Shown: positions 1-9,781, counted from the first letter of the stretch. The stretch is DNA of 64,000 nucleotides from Acidovorax sp. Leaf191 (GCF_001424425.1 NZ_LMPT01000019.1:1259206-1323205), one strand, 5' to 3'. Notes: generated by a model not told the origin, from the letters alone. Made by a program: numbers and translations.

Positions 1-1
1 A

Positions 2-343
2 CAAGACAAGCCGGTGCGCGTTGTCGATGTGTTTGTCGACGAACTGGATCTTCGGGCACTTGGTTTCGATGGGATCAATCCGGCGGTCACTGGCCGGCCT
101 GCGTACCACCCGGCCGTACTGCTCAAGCTCTACATCTACGGGTACTTGAACCGCATCCAGTCGAGCCGCCGCCTGGAGCGCGTAGCCCAGCGCAATGTCG
201 AGCTGATGTGGCTGACCGGGCGTCTTGCACCAGACTTCAAGACCATCGCCGACTTCCGTCGAAGCAACGGCGCTGGCATCCGCAACGTCTGCAAACGCTT
301 CATCGCCATGTGCCGACAGCTGGACCCGAATTCGGCCACATGA
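2..343 (+). pseudogene. IS1182-type transposase, N-terminal fragment
   Basis: The reading frame is open at the left edge of the window and gives QDKPVRVVDVFVDELDL, the typical start of IS1182-family (DUF772-type) transposases, followed by the conserved GRPAYHPAVLLKLYIYGYLN and the ADFRRSNG segment. The frame stops after about 113 residues, directly after CRQL, where complete relatives continue into the DDE catalytic region. The last residues (DPNSAT) do not fit the family, so the gene was cut by a deletion or recombination. No catalytic residues remain and no function is expected. An initiation codon at position 14 (GTG) is possible but the family pattern says the true start lies upstream of the window. 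Confidence 0.85.
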
Positions 344-536
344 GGCGGAAAAATGAGCGTCGAACATTGCCCCAGTCGCAAAAGATCAGTAAGAGCGCTA
401 TCCGATACTCACCCGTTCAGCGTCTCCCCAAAATGCTCTCCCCGCCGTCGTGTGCCTGAGCTCCAACAAAGTGTCACTCATTGAACTCGCAAGCGAAATT
501 GAAGCGTGCCGTCAAAAATTGGACCGGGAGCGTCGT

Positions 537-1337
537 TTAGCGCAGGCGCGATGAGCGGCGGCTGTAACCAATGCCCAATAGCGCCAAGATGGTCGTAAGG
601 ATGATCAAGCCCCACTGGGACAAGGTTGGGATACTTGATGCATTTACGGGAGCTACCGGTGCCACTACATTAAAGCGAAGGTTGTTGGCACCAATAACGC
701 TGTTGGCCCCGGGTATAAACGCGCCGGTGCCGCTGGATGTAGATTGCATAGCATTGATAATTGCTAGCCGCACAGTCGTTCCCGCTAGGGTGGATACGTT
801 CCAAGTGGCGGATGTAAACGTGGCCAAATTTGGGCTGGTAGAGGCACCACCAATAATCAGTCGGGCTGTGCCAGCAAGGGCTACCGACGTATTGAAGTTG
901 GGAACATCGGCTGTCGAATACATACCGACAAAAATAGCTTGATCGCCCGACGCAAGGCCGCCAACACTTTTAATACCAAAATCGCCTGAGAGTGTAGCGG
1001 TCGTTGCCCCTGCTGGAATCGCAACGTCTTGGTACAGAACGCAACTCCTGAAACCAATGGCGGTCAAGCTCATGCTCCCCAGCGCAATCTGGGTTCCCGT
1101 CAGCGCATTAAACCCAGGGGCGGCCGTCAATGTTTCAGTACCCGGAGCAGCATCTGCGTTATAGCTGCACGTGCCAGCGGCACTGCCAGTGGTACTTGGC
1201 GCTGCCGTCCAGCTGGTCAGCCCCCCAGAAAAGTCACGATTGGTGAGTACCTGAACCTGGGCATGGACGTTGCCGGCCAGGATGAGTGCGGCTGCGGCCA
1301 CTGAGAAAAAGCGAAGCGTAATGGCTGTGAACTTCAT
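537..1337 (-). CDS. IPTL-CTERM sorting-signal exported protein
   Basis: About 266 aa. The N-terminus MKFTAITLRFFSVAAAALIL followed by AGNVHA is a clear Sec signal peptide. The C-terminus has the IPTLSQWG motif, a hydrophobic helix and a basic tail (RRSSRLR), which together form the IPTL-CTERM tripartite sorting signal handled by an exosortase-type system. The middle part is Gly/Ser/Thr-rich, probably beta-structured, with two or three cysteines, and I do not recognise a domain in it. An upstream in-frame ATG at 1379 would add 14 residues before the signal peptide and is unlikely. The gene sits between IS remnants, so it may be accessory. Its exosortase is not in this window. The role is probably surface-associated; ligand unknown. 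Confidence 0.8.
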   Translation of the reverse strand: MKFTAITLRFFSVAAAALILAGNVHAQVQVLTNRDFSGGLTSWTAAPSTTGSAAGTCSYNADAAPGTETLTAAPGFNALTGTQIALGSMSLTAIGFRSCVLYQDVAIPAGATTATLSGDFGIKSVGGLASGDQAIFVGMYSTADVPNFNTSVALAGTARLIIGGASTSPNLATFTSATWNVSTLAGTTVRLAIINAMQSTSSGTGAFIPGANSVIGANNLRFNVVAPVAPVNASSIPTLSQWGLIILTTILALLGIGYSRRSSRLR

Positions 1338-1436
1338 GGGACAACCCCAGTGTTTGTGTTGGCGGTACCGGCTCGTCAACTATTGCCAGGAAATCAGGGC
1401 GCGAAGCAACTGACGCAAAGCGAAGACTTGTTAGGG

Positions 1437-1555
1437 AGTGTACCCGCCATGAGTTGCAGTCCTTTAGCTTGCAGCAGGGCATTGACGGTGGCAAGAATCT
1501 GATCTGCCAGCTTGTGGCGCTCTAGCAGATGACGAAAACGCAGGATGCTCGATTC
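1437..1555 (-). pseudogene. IS5-family transposase remnant
   Basis: Reading the minus strand from 1555 downwards gives ESSILRFRHLLERHKLADQ, then ILATVNALLQAKGLQLMAGT. This matches the N-terminal third of IS5-family transposases (pattern D-E-S/T-T-I-L-R-F-R-H-L-L-E). Nothing of the start or of the DDE core is present. The 5' end abuts exactly the left terminal repeat of the IS3-family element at 1556, so that insertion, or a deletion beside it, removed the rest. The lost part is not found on the other side of the element at 2452. Non-functional. Confidence 0.75.
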
Positions 1556-1580
1556 TGCCCCGTCCTGCCCAGCGTTGACA
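1556..1580 (+). repeat. Left terminal inverted repeat of the IS3-family element
   Basis: Begins TGCCCCGTCCTG and ends CGTTGACA. It is the inverted partner of 2427-2451 with 19/25 identities, and it lies 29 bp before the orfA start codon. Confidence 0.8.
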
Positions 1581-1609
1581 CCTTTCCATGCTCGAAAGGA
1601 AGAAACGCC

Positions 1610-2002
1610 ATGGATACAGGCATCAAGAGAACGCAGCGTGACTACACGATGGCCTTCAAACTGGCCGTTGTTGAACAACTGGAAAAAGGGGAGCTGACCT
1701 GCGGCCAGGCACAGCTGCGCTACGGGAGCCAGGGCAACTCGACAGTGTTGATGTGGTTGCGCAAGCACGGTCGCCAGAGCTGGGGCCGTGCGGCATCATT
1801 GGCGGCCATGCCCATCGACAAGACAACTGCCCCTGCGACGCCCGAGCAGCGGATCAAGGAATTGGAGACACAACTGGCGCTGGCGCAGGAGAAGGCGCGC
1901 TTGTTTGAAGCGGTGCTGGAGGTTCTGAAGAAGGATCACGGCGTGCGTGTCGTAAAAAAGCCTTTGGGCAAGTCCTCTCGCAACAGCTCGTCCCGGGGTT
2001 GA
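1610..2002 (+). CDS. IS3-family transposase OrfA
   Basis: About 130 aa. The start at 1610 (MDTGIKRTQRDYTMAFKLAV) is preceded by an AAGGAAGA ribosome-binding site. Residues 7-60 form the helix-turn-helix of IS3 OrfA (FKLAVVEQLEKGELT, then GQAQLRYG, TVLMWLRKHG). Residues around 80-115 form the leucine-zipper-like coiled coil (RIKELETQLALAQEKARLFE). OrfA binds the terminal repeats. A slippery A-AAA-AAG heptamer near the 3' end would produce the OrfAB fusion by -1 frameshifting. An earlier in-frame ATG at 1529 lies outside the element and can be excluded. OrfA looks intact, although the element cannot make a full transposase. Confidence 0.85.
   Translation: MDTGIKRTQRDYTMAFKLAVVEQLEKGELTCGQAQLRYGSQGNSTVLMWLRKHGRQSWGRAASLAAMPIDKTTAPATPEQRIKELETQLALAQEKARLFEAVLEVLKKDHGVRVVKKPLGKSSRNSSSRG
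1954..1960 (+). promoter_or_regulatory. Programmed -1 ribosomal frameshift site (A AAA AAG)
   Basis: In the orfA frame the codons are GTA AAA AAG, which gives the classical IS3/IS150 slippery heptamer A-AAA-AAG. A -1 shift here leads into the orfB frame, which then reads AFGQVLSQQLVPGLSVTRAC, so the fusion is continuous across the junction. I did not resolve a stimulatory stem-loop downstream. Confidence 0.75.
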
Positions 2003-2410
2003 GCGTGACGAGGGCTTGCCGCTACATGGGCATCAGCCGCCAGGCGCATTACCAGGCGCAGCAGCGCATGGTGCAGCGCTGCCAGCGAGCCGAGACAGTG
2101 ATTGAACTGGTCAAGGACACGCGTATGCGTCAGCCCAGGCTGGGCACACGCAAGCTACTACCAAGCCTTACACCGACGTCATGGTTTGAGGTGCTCGATG
2201 ACTGACGGCTACGACTGCTACCAGAACGCCTTGGCCGAGCGCGTCAACGGCATAGTTAAGAACGAATTCCTGCTGAGCCGGCCTGTTGACCTCGCGCAAG
2301 CCAGACGGCTGGTGGCCGAGTCCGTGCAGATCTACAGCCACGAACGACCCCATCTGTCGCTCAAAATGCAAACGCCCGATGCTGTGCACCGGGCGTCCCT
2401 GGCCGGCTGA
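1960..2410 (+). pseudogene. IS3-family transposase OrfB, catalytic core deleted
   Basis: The 5' part (-1 frame) encodes SVTRACRYMGISRQAHYQ and RQPRLGTRKL, the usual N-terminus of IS3 OrfB. It then enters a different frame after a deletion near 2160 and stops at 2205. The 3' part, in another frame, encodes DGYDCYQNALAERVNGIVKN and ends with IYSHERPHLSLKMQTPDAVH, the C-terminal end of the rve integrase domain with the last catalytic Glu region. The first two catalytic Asp residues are missing along with roughly 130-150 codons. No active transposase can be made from it. Confidence 0.85.
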
Positions 2411-2426
2411 ACGCCGGCTGTTTGAC

Positions 2427-2451
2427 TGTCAACGTAATTCAGGACGGGTCA
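2427..2451 (-). repeat. Right terminal inverted repeat of the IS3-family element
   Basis: Reverse complement begins TGACCCGTCCTGAATTACG and ends TTGACA, matching the left repeat at 19/25 positions. It starts 17 bp after the orfB stop codon, as usual for the family. Confidence 0.8.
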
Positions 2452-2476
2452 CTCTGGTACCCCTGGCAGGCAGGGG

Positions 2477-3541
2477 TCAGGGTGGCGTCGAGCGGTTGCC
2501 AGTGCTGGGCGCAAACAGGTCCCAGGTGGCAATGAACAGCGCCGCAATCACCGGCCCGATGACGAAGCCGGTCAGGCCGAACAAGGCCATGCCGCCCAGG
2601 GTCGAGATCAGCACGACGTAGTCGGGCATCTTGGTGTCCTTGCCGACGAGGATGGGACGCAGCACGTTGTCCACCAGGCCGATCACGAACACACCGTAGG
2701 CGATCAGCACCACGCCCTGCCACACCGCACCCGTGGCGAGGAAGTAGATGGCCACCGGCAGCCAGATGAGGCCTGCGCCCACGGCCGGCAGCAGTGACAG
2801 GAAGGCCATCAGCACACCCCACAGCACGGGCCCCTGGATGCCCAGGATCCAGAAGATCAGGCCGCCCAGGGCGCCTTGCGAGGCCGCCACGACGATGTTG
2901 CCTTTGACCGTGGCGCGGATCACGGTGGTGAACTTGTCCACCAGTTGGCGCTTGTGGGCTTCGTCGAGCGGCGTGGCCTGGCCAATGCGCAGGGCCAGGC
3001 TGTTGCCGTCGCGCAGCAGGAAGAACAGCAGGTACAGCATGATGCCGAAGCTCACCACGAACTCCAGGGTGTTCTGGCCGATGCTCAGGGCCTGCGCGGC
3101 GACGAACTGGCTGGCTTGCACGGCCACCGAGGAGAATTTCTCCTGCAGTTCGGATACGGACGTGAGATTCAGGCGTTCGAGCAGGTTCACGGCCCAGCCG
3201 GGCAGGGCCGAGATGATCTGCTGCAGGTACAGCCCGAAGTTGAGTTGCCCAGAGCGCATGCGCTCGTAGACCACGGTGGCTTCCTGGATGAGCGAGATCG
3301 TGATCGCTGTCATGGGCAGGATCACGACGACCAGGCATAGCGCCAGCGTGCTCAGGGCTGCCAGGTTGGTGCGCCGGGGCATGCGCCGCAGCAGCTTGCG
3401 GTGCAGGGGGGCAAACAGGATGGCGAGAATCACGCCCCAGAAGACGGCCCCATGAAACTGCCAGAGAATGGTCCCGAAGGCCACGGTGACAAGGATCAGC
3501 AGCAGCAGAAAGGCTTTGGACTGGAGGTTGGCAGGCGTCAT
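2477..3541 (-). CDS. AI-2E family transporter (PerM/YdiK-like membrane protein)
   Basis: About 354 aa with the start at MTPANLQSKAF. The upstream in-frame extension is basic and not membrane-like, so I reject it. Hydrophobic segments are seen near residues 10-65 (two to three helices), a long soluble central stretch (about 75-155), then five or more helices, with the conserved PAVGAGLIWLPVA motif and a final LVDNVLRPILVGKD motif typical of the family (Pfam AI-2E_transport). Family members are described as exporters of AI-2 or as Na+/H+ or small-molecule permeases, and substrate cannot be told from sequence. It is transcribed divergently from the sucA operon. The 3' end comes within 26 bp of the IS3 element. 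Confidence 0.85.
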   Translation of the reverse strand: MTPANLQSKAFLLLLILVTVAFGTILWQFHGAVFWGVILAILFAPLHRKLLRRMPRRTNLAALSTLALCLVVVILPMTAITISLIQEATVVYERMRSGQLNFGLYLQQIISALPGWAVNLLERLNLTSVSELQEKFSSVAVQASQFVAAQALSIGQNTLEFVVSFGIMLYLLFFLLRDGNSLALRIGQATPLDEAHKRQLVDKFTTVIRATVKGNIVVAASQGALGGLIFWILGIQGPVLWGVLMAFLSLLPAVGAGLIWLPVAIYFLATGAVWQGVVLIAYGVFVIGLVDNVLRPILVGKDTKMPDYVVLISTLGGMALFGLTGFVIGPVIAALFIATWDLFAPSTGNRSTPP

Positions 3542-3636
3542 GTTGTGTGTGGCAAAGGAATACACGCAATGTAAGCGAGCCGCGCCCGATGCCCCAGATG
3601 GAGACTGCTTTTTTGGCCCCTGCAAGACCCGCAAAG

Positions 3637-3665
3637 TTGGGTAGTTGGCGGTTCGGTGGCACAAT
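3637..3665 (+). promoter_or_regulatory. Putative sigma-70 promoter of the sucA operon
   Basis: A -35-like TTGGGT (3637-3642) and a -10-like CACAAT (3660-3665) are separated by 17 bp, on the strand of sucA. The predicted leader is about 110 nt. No other good candidate was seen between 3542 and 3784. Prediction only. Confidence 0.4.
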
Positions 3666-3784
3666 GGCGCCCGCAACCAGGCCCTTCCCCAGCCACTGTC
3701 GCATCCGCCAATCGGTTCAGCCGTGTCGCGGAAGGTTTCTCAACCAGCTAATGCTTTCCCAAGGAAAGCGGAGGTCAGCGGAAT

Positions 3785-6664
3785 ATGAGCGATACGACAT
3801 CCGTCTATCAAGCCTACCAAGGCAACACCTATCTCTTCGGCGGCAACGCGCCCTATGTCGAAGAGATGTACGAAAACTATCTTGCCAACCCAGGTAGCGT
3901 GCCAGACAACTGGCGCGAGTACTTTGACGCACTGCAAAATGTGCCTGCGGTGGACGGCAGCAATGCCAAGGACGTCCCGCACCTCCCCGTCATCAATGCC
4001 TTTGCCGAGCGTGCAAAGCAGGGCGGTACCAAGGTCGTCGTCGCCACGGGCGCCGACTCCGAACTGGGCCGTAAGCGCACCGCCGTTCAGCAGCTGATTG
4101 CCGCCTACCGCAACGTGGGCCAGCGCTGGGCCGATCTGGACCCCCTCAAGCGCACCGAGCGCCCCGCGATCCCCGAGCTCGAACCGTCGTTCTACGGGTT
4201 CAGCGACTCCGACCAGGAAGTCGTGTTCAACACCAGCAACACGTTCTTCGGCAAGGAATCGATGCCGCTGCGCGAACTGATCAACGCCCTGCGCGAAACG
4301 TATTGCGGCTCCATCGGTGCCGAGTACATGTACGCCACCGACCAGAACCAGAAGCGCTGGTGGCAGGAAAAGCTGGAAACCATCCGCAGCAAGCCCAGCT
4401 TCGGTGCCGACAAGAAGAAGCAGATTCTCGACCGCCTGACGGCTGCTGAAGGCCTGGAGCGCTTCCTGCACACCAAGTACGTCGGCCAGAAGCGTTTCTC
4501 GCTCGAGGGTGGCGAAAGCTTCATCGCCGCGATGGACGAGCTGATCCAGTCTGCCGGCGCCAAGGGCGTGCAGGAAATCGTGATCGGCATGGCCCACCGC
4601 GGCCGCCTGAACGTGCTCGTCAATTCGCTGGGCAAGATGCCCAAGGACCTGTTCGCCGAGTTCGACCACACCGCACCCGAAGACCTGCCATCGGGCGACG
4701 TGAAGTACCACCAAGGCTTCAGCTCCGACGTGACCACCCCTGGCGGCCCGGTCCACCTGTCGCTGGCGTTCAATCCTTCCCACCTGGAAATCGTGAACCC
4801 CGTGGTCGAAGGCTCGGTGCGTGCCCGCATGGACCGCCGTGCCGACCCCCAGGGCAAGCAGGTGCTGCCCGTGCTGGTGCACGGCGACGCGGCCTTTGCC
4901 GGCCAGGGCGTGAACCAGGAAACGCTGGCACTGGCACAGACCCGTGGTTATTCCACGGGCGGTACGGTGCACATCATCATCAACAACCAGATCGGCTTCA
5001 CCACGTCCGACCCGCGCGATGCACGCTCGACGCTGTATTGCACCGACATCGTGAAGATGGTCGAGTCGCCCGTGCTGCACGTGAACGGCGACGACCCTGA
5101 AGCCGTAGTGCTGGCCACCCAGCTCGCCCTGGAGTTCCGCATGGAGTTCCAGAAGGACGTGGTCGTGGACATCATCTGCTTCCGCAAGCTGGGCCACAAC
5201 GAGCAGGACACACCTGCTCTGACGCAGCCGCTGATGTACAAGAAGATCGGCCAGCACCCGGGCACGCGCAAGCTGTATGCCGACAAGCTGGCCACGCAAG
5301 GCCTGGGCGAGACGCTGGGCGACGACATGGTCAAGGCCTACCGCGCCGCCATGGACTCGGGCAAGCACACCATCGACCCCGTGCTGACCAACTTCAAGAG
5401 CAAGTACGCCGTGGACTGGAGCCCGTTCCTGGGCAAGAAGTGGACGGACGCTGGCGATACGGCCATCCCCCTGGCCGAGTGGAAGCGCCTGGCCGAGAAG
5501 ATCACCACCATCCCCGAGAGCGTGACGCCGCACCAGCTGGTCAAGAAGGTGTACGACGACCGCGCTGCAATGGGCCGTGGCGACATCCCCGTGGACTGGG
5601 GCATGGGCGAGCATATGGCTTTCGCCTCCCTGGTGGCCAGTGGCTTCCCGGTGCGCTTGTCGGGCGAAGACTGCGGCCGCGGTACCTTCACGCACCGCCA
5701 CTCGGTCATCCATGACCAAAAGCGCGAGAAGTGGGACATCGGCACCTACGTGCCACTGCAGAACGTGAGCGAGAACCAGGCTCCGTTCGTCGTGATCGAC
5801 TCCATCCTGTCCGAAGAGGCGGTGCTGGGCTTCGAATACGGCTATGCGTCCAACGACCCCAACACGCTGGTGATCTGGGAAGCCCAGTTCGGCGACTTCG
5901 CCAACGGCGCGCAGGTTGTGATCGACCAGTTCATCGCCTCCGGCGAAGTGAAGTGGGGCCGCGTGAACGGCATCACGCTGATGCTGCCGCACGGCTACGA
6001 AGGCCAGGGCCCCGAGCACAGCTCGGCACGCCTGGAGCGCTTCATGCAGCTGTCGGCCGATGCCAACATGCAGGTGGTGCAACCGACGACGGCGAGCCAG
6101 ATCTTCCACATCCTGCGCCGCCAGATGGTGCGCGATCTGCGCAAGCCGCTGATCATCATGACGCCCAAGTCGCTGCTGCGCAACAAGGACGCCACCTCGC
6201 CGCTGTCCGAGTTCACCAAGGGCAGCTTCCAGACGGTGATTCCAGAGCAGGACGAGGCCATCGTGAAGAAGGCCGCCAAGGTCAAGCGCGTGATCGCCTG
6301 CTCCGGCAAGGTGTACTACGACCTCGTGAAGAAGCGCACCGAGCGTGAAGACGACGACGTGGCCATCATCCGCGTGGAACAGCTGTACCCGTTCCCGCAC
6401 AAGGCCTTTGCTGCAGAGCTCAAGAAGTACCCCAACGCGACGGACATCGTGTGGTGCCAGGACGAGCCACAGAACCAGGGCGCCTGGTTCTTCATCCAGC
6501 ACAACATCCACGAGAACATGCTCGAAGGCCAGAAGCTGGGTTACTCCGGCCGCGCGGCATCGGCGTCGCCTGCGGTGGGTTATTCGCACCTGCACCAAGA
6601 ACAGCAAAAGGCGCTGGTCGACGGCGCATTTGCCAAGCTCAAGGGGTTTGTCCTGACCAAGTAA
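3785..6664 (+). CDS. sucA: 2-oxoglutarate dehydrogenase E1 component
   Basis: 959 aa, close to the usual 930-960. Thiamine-diphosphate-dependent decarboxylation of 2-oxoglutarate and transfer of the succinyl group to the lipoyl arm of E2, in the TCA cycle (cytoplasm). Visible signatures: the N-terminal E2-binding region ([18 protein letters not shown]), [17 protein letters not shown], the TPP/Mg motif [15 protein letters not shown] continuing to NNQIGF, and [15 protein letters not shown]. The C-terminal transketolase-like domain contains [14 protein letters not shown]. The ATG at 3785 follows a GGAGG-like ribosome-binding site. sucB follows after 55 bp, so the two are probably co-transcribed. 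Confidence 0.98.
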   Translation: MSDTTSVYQAYQGNTYLFGGNAPYVEEMYENYLANPGSVPDNWREYFDALQNVPAVDGSNAKDVPHLPVINAFAERAKQGGTKVVVATGADSELGRKRTAVQQLIAAYRNVGQRWADLDPLKRTERPAIPELEPSFYGFSDSDQEVVFNTSNTFFGKESMPLRELINALRETYCGSIGAEYMYATDQNQKRWWQEKLETIRSKPSFGADKKKQILDRLTAAEGLERFLHTKYVGQKRFSLEGGESFIAAMDELIQSAGAKGVQEIVIGMAHRGRLNVLVNSLGKMPKDLFAEFDHTAPEDLPSGDVKYHQGFSSDVTTPGGPVHLSLAFNPSHLEIVNPVVEGSVRARMDRRADPQGKQVLPVLVHGDAAFAGQGVNQETLALAQTRGYSTGGTVHIIINNQIGFTTSDPRDARSTLYCTDIVKMVESPVLHVNGDDPEAVVLATQLALEFRMEFQKDVVVDIICFRKLGHNEQDTPALTQPLMYKKIGQHPGTRKLYADKLATQGLGETLGDDMVKAYRAAMDSGKHTIDPVLTNFKSKYAVDWSPFLGKKWTDAGDTAIPLAEWKRLAEKITTIPESVTPHQLVKKVYDDRAAMGRGDIPVDWGMGEHMAFASLVASGFPVRLSGEDCGRGTFTHRHSVIHDQKREKWDIGTYVPLQNVSENQAPFVVIDSILSEEAVLGFEYGYASNDPNTLVIWEAQFGDFANGAQVVIDQFIASGEVKWGRVNGITLMLPHGYEGQGPEHSSARLERFMQLSADANMQVVQPTTASQIFHILRRQMVRDLRKPLIIMTPKSLLRNKDATSPLSEFTKGSFQTVIPEQDEAIVKKAAKVKRVIACSGKVYYDLVKKRTEREDDDVAIIRVEQLYPFPHKAFAAELKKYPNATDIVWCQDEPQNQGAWFFIQHNIHENMLEGQKLGYSGRAASASPAVGYSHLHQEQQKALVDGAFAKLKGFVLTK

Positions 6665-6719
6665 GGCCAGCTACCCGAACGAACACAGAACAAACAGAAC
6701 CCTACTGAAAGAATTCAAA

Positions 6720-8012
6720 ATGGCTATCGTAGAAGTCAAAGTCCCCCAGCTGTCCGAATCCGTGGCAGAAGCCACCATGCTGACCTGGAAGAAGAAGGCC
6801 GGAGAAGCCGTGGCCGTGGACGAAATCCTCATCGAGATCGAAACCGACAAGGTCGTGCTCGAAGTGCCCGCGCCATCCGCTGGCGTGCTGGCTGAAATCA
6901 TCCAGGGCGATGGCGCCACCGTGGTGGCTGACCAGCTCATCGCCAAGATCGACACCGAAGGCAAGGCCGGCGCTGCGGCTCCTGCGGCGGCCCCTGCCGC
7001 TGCTGCTGCACCGGCACCCGCCGCTGCGGCTCCTGCACCTGCTGCAGCCGCTGCTGCTGGCGGTTCCAAGGGTGACGTCGCCATGCCTGCCGCTGCCAAG
7101 CTGCTGGCCGAGAACAACCTGTCCGCATCGGCTGTGGCCGGTACGGGCAAGGATGGCCGCGTGACCAAGGGTGACGTGCTCGGCGCCGTCGCTGGTGGTG
7201 CTGGCGGTACCGCCAAGGCTGCGGTCGCAGCCCCCAGCACGATCCCGACGGGCGTACCCACCAAGGCGCTGCCCCAGGTGTCGGCCCCTGCTGCCAAGGA
7301 AGACCTGAGCGGCCGTCCCGAGCAGCGCGTGCCCATGAGCCGCCTGCGCGCCCGCGTGGCCGAGCGTCTGCTGCAGTCGCAGTCGACCAACGCCATCCTG
7401 ACCACGTTCAATGAAGTGAACATGGCCCCTGTGATGGACCTGCGCAAGAAGTTCCAGGACTCCTTCACCAAGGAACACGGTACCAAGCTGGGCTTCATGT
7501 CCTTCTTCGTGAAGGCCGCCGTGCACGCCCTCAAGAAGTACCCCGTGCTGAATGCGTCGGTGGATGGCAACGACATCGTCTACCACGGCTACTTCGACAT
7601 CGGTATTGCCGTGGGCTCGCCCCGTGGCCTGGTGGTGCCCATCCTGCGCAATGCAGACCAGATGAGCTTCGCCGACATCGAAAAGAAGATCGCCGAGTTC
7701 GGCAAGAAGGCGGCCGAAGGCAAGCTGGGCATTGAAGAGATGACCGGTGGCACGTTCTCCATCTCCAATGGTGGCACCTTCGGCTCGATGATGTCCACCC
7801 CCATCATCAACCCACCCCAATCGGCCATCCTGGGCGTGCACGCCACCAAGGACCGCGCCATGGTCGAGAACGGCCAGGTCGTGGTGCGCCCGATGAACTA
7901 TCTGGCCATGTCCTACGACCACCGCATCATCGACGGCCGCGAAGCCGTGCTGGGCCTGGTGGCGATGAAGGATGCGCTGGAAGACCCATCGCGCCTGCTC
8001 TTCGATATTTGA
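6720..8012 (+). CDS. sucB: Dihydrolipoyllysine succinyltransferase, E2 of 2-oxoglutarate dehydrogenase
   Basis: 430 aa. Residues 1-77 are a lipoyl domain with the lipoylated Lys in [11 protein letters not shown]. Residues about 80-115 are an Ala/Pro-rich swinging linker. Residues about 117-155 are the E3/E1-binding domain ([17 protein letters not shown]). The rest is the catalytic domain with the [11 protein letters not shown] motif (catalytic His) near the C-terminus. It transfers the succinyl group to CoA and forms the core of the complex. It lies between sucA and lpd in the order expected for betaproteobacteria. The linker is encoded by a GC-rich Ala repeat. Confidence 0.98.
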   Translation: MAIVEVKVPQLSESVAEATMLTWKKKAGEAVAVDEILIEIETDKVVLEVPAPSAGVLAEIIQGDGATVVADQLIAKIDTEGKAGAAAPAAAPAAAAAPAPAAAAPAPAAAAAAGGSKGDVAMPAAAKLLAENNLSASAVAGTGKDGRVTKGDVLGAVAGGAGGTAKAAVAAPSTIPTGVPTKALPQVSAPAAKEDLSGRPEQRVPMSRLRARVAERLLQSQSTNAILTTFNEVNMAPVMDLRKKFQDSFTKEHGTKLGFMSFFVKAAVHALKKYPVLNASVDGNDIVYHGYFDIGIAVGSPRGLVVPILRNADQMSFADIEKKIAEFGKKAAEGKLGIEEMTGGTFSISNGGTFGSMMSTPIINPPQSAILGVHATKDRAMVENGQVVVRPMNYLAMSYDHRIIDGREAVLGLVAMKDALEDPSRLLFDI

Positions 8013-8017
8013 GATGC

Positions 8018-8140
8018 AACCCCCTGAGTCGCTTCGCGCCTTCCCCCTTCTCTCGAATTGCTGCGCAGTTCGGGAAGGGGGACACCGCCAACGCGGCGGG
8101 GCGGCCCTTGCGCGGCGGTCGCTTGCAGGGCACGGCGCGT
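8018..8140 (+). repeat. Dispersed intergenic repeat, family B copy 1
   Basis: Located between sucB and lpd. It starts AACCCCCTGAGTCGCTTCGC, continues CGCCTTCCCCCT, has an internal inverted segment around CTTCTCTCGAATTGCTG, then GGGGGACACCGCC and GGGGCGGCCCTTGCGCGGCG. The same blocks recur at 26246, 37367, 38291 and, inverted, at 55606. It lengthens the sucB-lpd spacing to about 257 bp without containing a gene. Confidence 0.75.
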
Positions 8141-8269
8141 CTCACAGGCCGCTGAAAGTGGCGCATAGCGCCCTTTGAGATGCATCTTATGGACCCACTC
8201 GTGCGGCTGGCTCATGCCAATTCCGCCGGTGGGTTTTTTCCAATGAACGATTGATTGAGTGAGACCGAC

Positions 8270-9697
8270 ATGAGCAAACAATTCGACGTGATCGTCATCG
8301 GTGGCGGCCCCGGCGGCTACATTGCCGCCATCCGCGCTGCCCAGCTGGGCTTCAACGTGGCCTGTATCGACGAGTGGAAGAACGAAAAGGGCGGCCCTGC
8401 ACCGGGCGGCACCTGCACCAACGTGGGCTGCATTCCGTCCAAGGCGCTGCTGCAGTCGTCCGAGCATTTCGAGCACGCCAACAAGCACTTTGCCGAGCAC
8501 GGCATCACGGCCAGCGACGTCAAGATGGACGTGGCCAAGATGATCGCCCGCAAGGACACCGTCGTGAAGCAGAACAACGACGGCATCCTGTACCTGTTCA
8601 AGAAGAACAAGGTCAGCTTCTTCCATGGCCGTGGTTCCTTTGTGAAGGCTGCCGAAGGCGGCTACGAGATCAAGGTGGCAGGCGCCGCCGAAGAGTCCAT
8701 CACCGGCAAGCAGATCATCATCGCCACCGGTTCCAACGCCCGTGCGCTGCCCGGCACGCCGTTCGATGAAGAATTCGTGCTGTCCAACGACGGCGCGCTG
8801 CGCGTGGGCGCCGTGCCCAAGAAGCTCGGCCTCATCGGCTCGGGCGTGATCGGCCTGGAAATGGGCTCGGTGTGGCGCCGCCTGGGTGCCGAAGTCACCA
8901 TCCTCGAAGGCCTGCCCACGTTCCTGGGTGCGGTCGACGAGCAGATCGCCAAGGAAGCCAAGAAGGCTTTTGACAAGCAGGGCCTGAAGATCGAGCTGGG
9001 CGTGAAGGTCGGCGAGATCAAGACCGGCAAGAAGGGCGTTTCCATCGCCTACACCAACGCCAAGGGCGAAGCCCAGGCGCTGGAGGTGGACAAGCTCATC
9101 GTCTCCATCGGCCGCGTGCCCAACACCATCGGCCTGAACACCGAAGCCGTGGGCCTGGCCCTGGACGAGCGCGGTGCGATCGTGGTCGATGCCGACTGCA
9201 AGACCAACCTGCCCGGCGTGTGGGCGGTGGGCGACGTGGTGCGTGGCCCGATGCTGGCGCACAAGGCCGAGGAAGAAGGCGTTGCCGTGGCTGAGCGCAT
9301 CGCCGGCCAGCATGGCCACGTGAACTTCAACACCGTGCCCTGGGTCATCTACACCAGCCCCGAGATCGCATGGGTGGGCCGCACTGAGCAGCAACTCAAG
9401 GCCGACGGCGTCAAGTACAAAGCCGGCACCTTCCCGTTCCTGGCCAACGGCCGCGCACGTGCGCTGGGCGACACGACCGGTATGGTCAAGATGCTGGCGG
9501 ATGCCGACACCGATGAAATCCTGGGAGTGCACATCGTGGGCCCACAGGCGAGCGAGCTGATCTCCGAAGCCGTGGTGGCCATGGAGTTCAAGGCCAGCAG
9601 CGAAGACATCGCACGCATCTGCCACGCGCACCCCAGCTTGAGCGAAGCCACCAAGGAAGCGGCGCTGGCCGTGGACAAGCGCACCCTCAACTTCTGA
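8270..9697 (+). CDS. lpd: Dihydrolipoamide dehydrogenase (E3)
   Basis: 475 aa with start at [20 protein letters not shown]- and NAD-dependent flavoprotein that reoxidises the dihydrolipoyl group of E2. Visible: the FAD GxGxxG motif ([10 protein letters not shown]), the redox-active disulfide in [15 protein letters not shown], the NAD-binding [13 protein letters not shown], the second FAD motif ([19 protein letters not shown]) and the C-terminal His-Glu pair in [13 protein letters not shown] 15 nt upstream is in frame but has no better ribosome-binding site. Third gene of the suc cluster; it could also serve other 2-oxoacid dehydrogenases if no second lpd exists. Confidence 0.97.
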   Translation: MSKQFDVIVIGGGPGGYIAAIRAAQLGFNVACIDEWKNEKGGPAPGGTCTNVGCIPSKALLQSSEHFEHANKHFAEHGITASDVKMDVAKMIARKDTVVKQNNDGILYLFKKNKVSFFHGRGSFVKAAEGGYEIKVAGAAEESITGKQIIIATGSNARALPGTPFDEEFVLSNDGALRVGAVPKKLGLIGSGVIGLEMGSVWRRLGAEVTILEGLPTFLGAVDEQIAKEAKKAFDKQGLKIELGVKVGEIKTGKKGVSIAYTNAKGEAQALEVDKLIVSIGRVPNTIGLNTEAVGLALDERGAIVVDADCKTNLPGVWAVGDVVRGPMLAHKAEEEGVAVAERIAGQHGHVNFNTVPWVIYTSPEIAWVGRTEQQLKADGVKYKAGTFPFLANGRARALGDTTGMVKMLADADTDEILGVHIVGPQASELISEAVVAMEFKASSEDIARICHAHPSLSEATKEAALAVDKRTLNF

Positions 9698-9712
9698 TAT
9701 TTGAATAAAAAA

Positions 9713-9753
9713 CGGCCCTACCGCTTGCCAGGAAAGCGGTAGGCGCTATCAAA
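9713..9753 (-). repeat. Dispersed intergenic repeat, family A copy 1 (stem-loop)
   Basis: CTACCGCTT (9718-9726) and AAGCGGTAG (9734-9742) form a perfect 9-bp stem with a 7-nt loop, immediately after the lpd stop codon. On the minus strand it reads GATAGCGCCTACCGCTT, then AAGCGGTAGGGCCG, like the copies at 24649, 34006, 54432 and 61911. It could act as a weak terminator or 3'-end stabiliser for the suc transcript. Confidence 0.75.
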
Positions 9754-9781
9754 TTCATAGTATCAGAGTGGTGCCCATCCC

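Larger units (their letters stand above)
1556..2451 (+). mobile_element. IS3-family insertion sequence, internally deleted
   Basis: The element is delimited by imperfect 25-bp inverted repeats at 1556-1580 and 2427-2451; 19 of 25 positions match, including CCCGTCCTG and CGTTGACA. Between them lie an apparently complete orfA and a broken orfB in the overlapping arrangement of IS3 elements. Total length is about 0.9 kb, whereas complete members are about 1.2-1.3 kb, because the middle of orfB is missing. I see no convincing target-site duplication: the left flank reads GATTC and the right flank CTCTG. That agrees with one flank having been lost by rearrangement. It could move only if helped in trans. 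Confidence 0.85.

Noticed and set aside
471..554. Short frame with SLIELASEIEACRQKLDRER
   Set aside because: Helical-looking, but only 27 residues, without a ribosome-binding site, overlapping the end of the IPTL gene; possibly a fragment, not supportable.
3740..6607. 955-aa open frame antisense to sucA
   Set aside because: It is a frame opposite an unmistakable sucA gene; high third-position GC keeps antisense frames open. Composition (Val/Leu/His/Gln/Arg-rich) is typical of such shadows.
6970..7060. Ala/Pro GC-rich repeats in sucB
   Set aside because: This is the normal flexible linker between the lipoyl and E3-binding domains.
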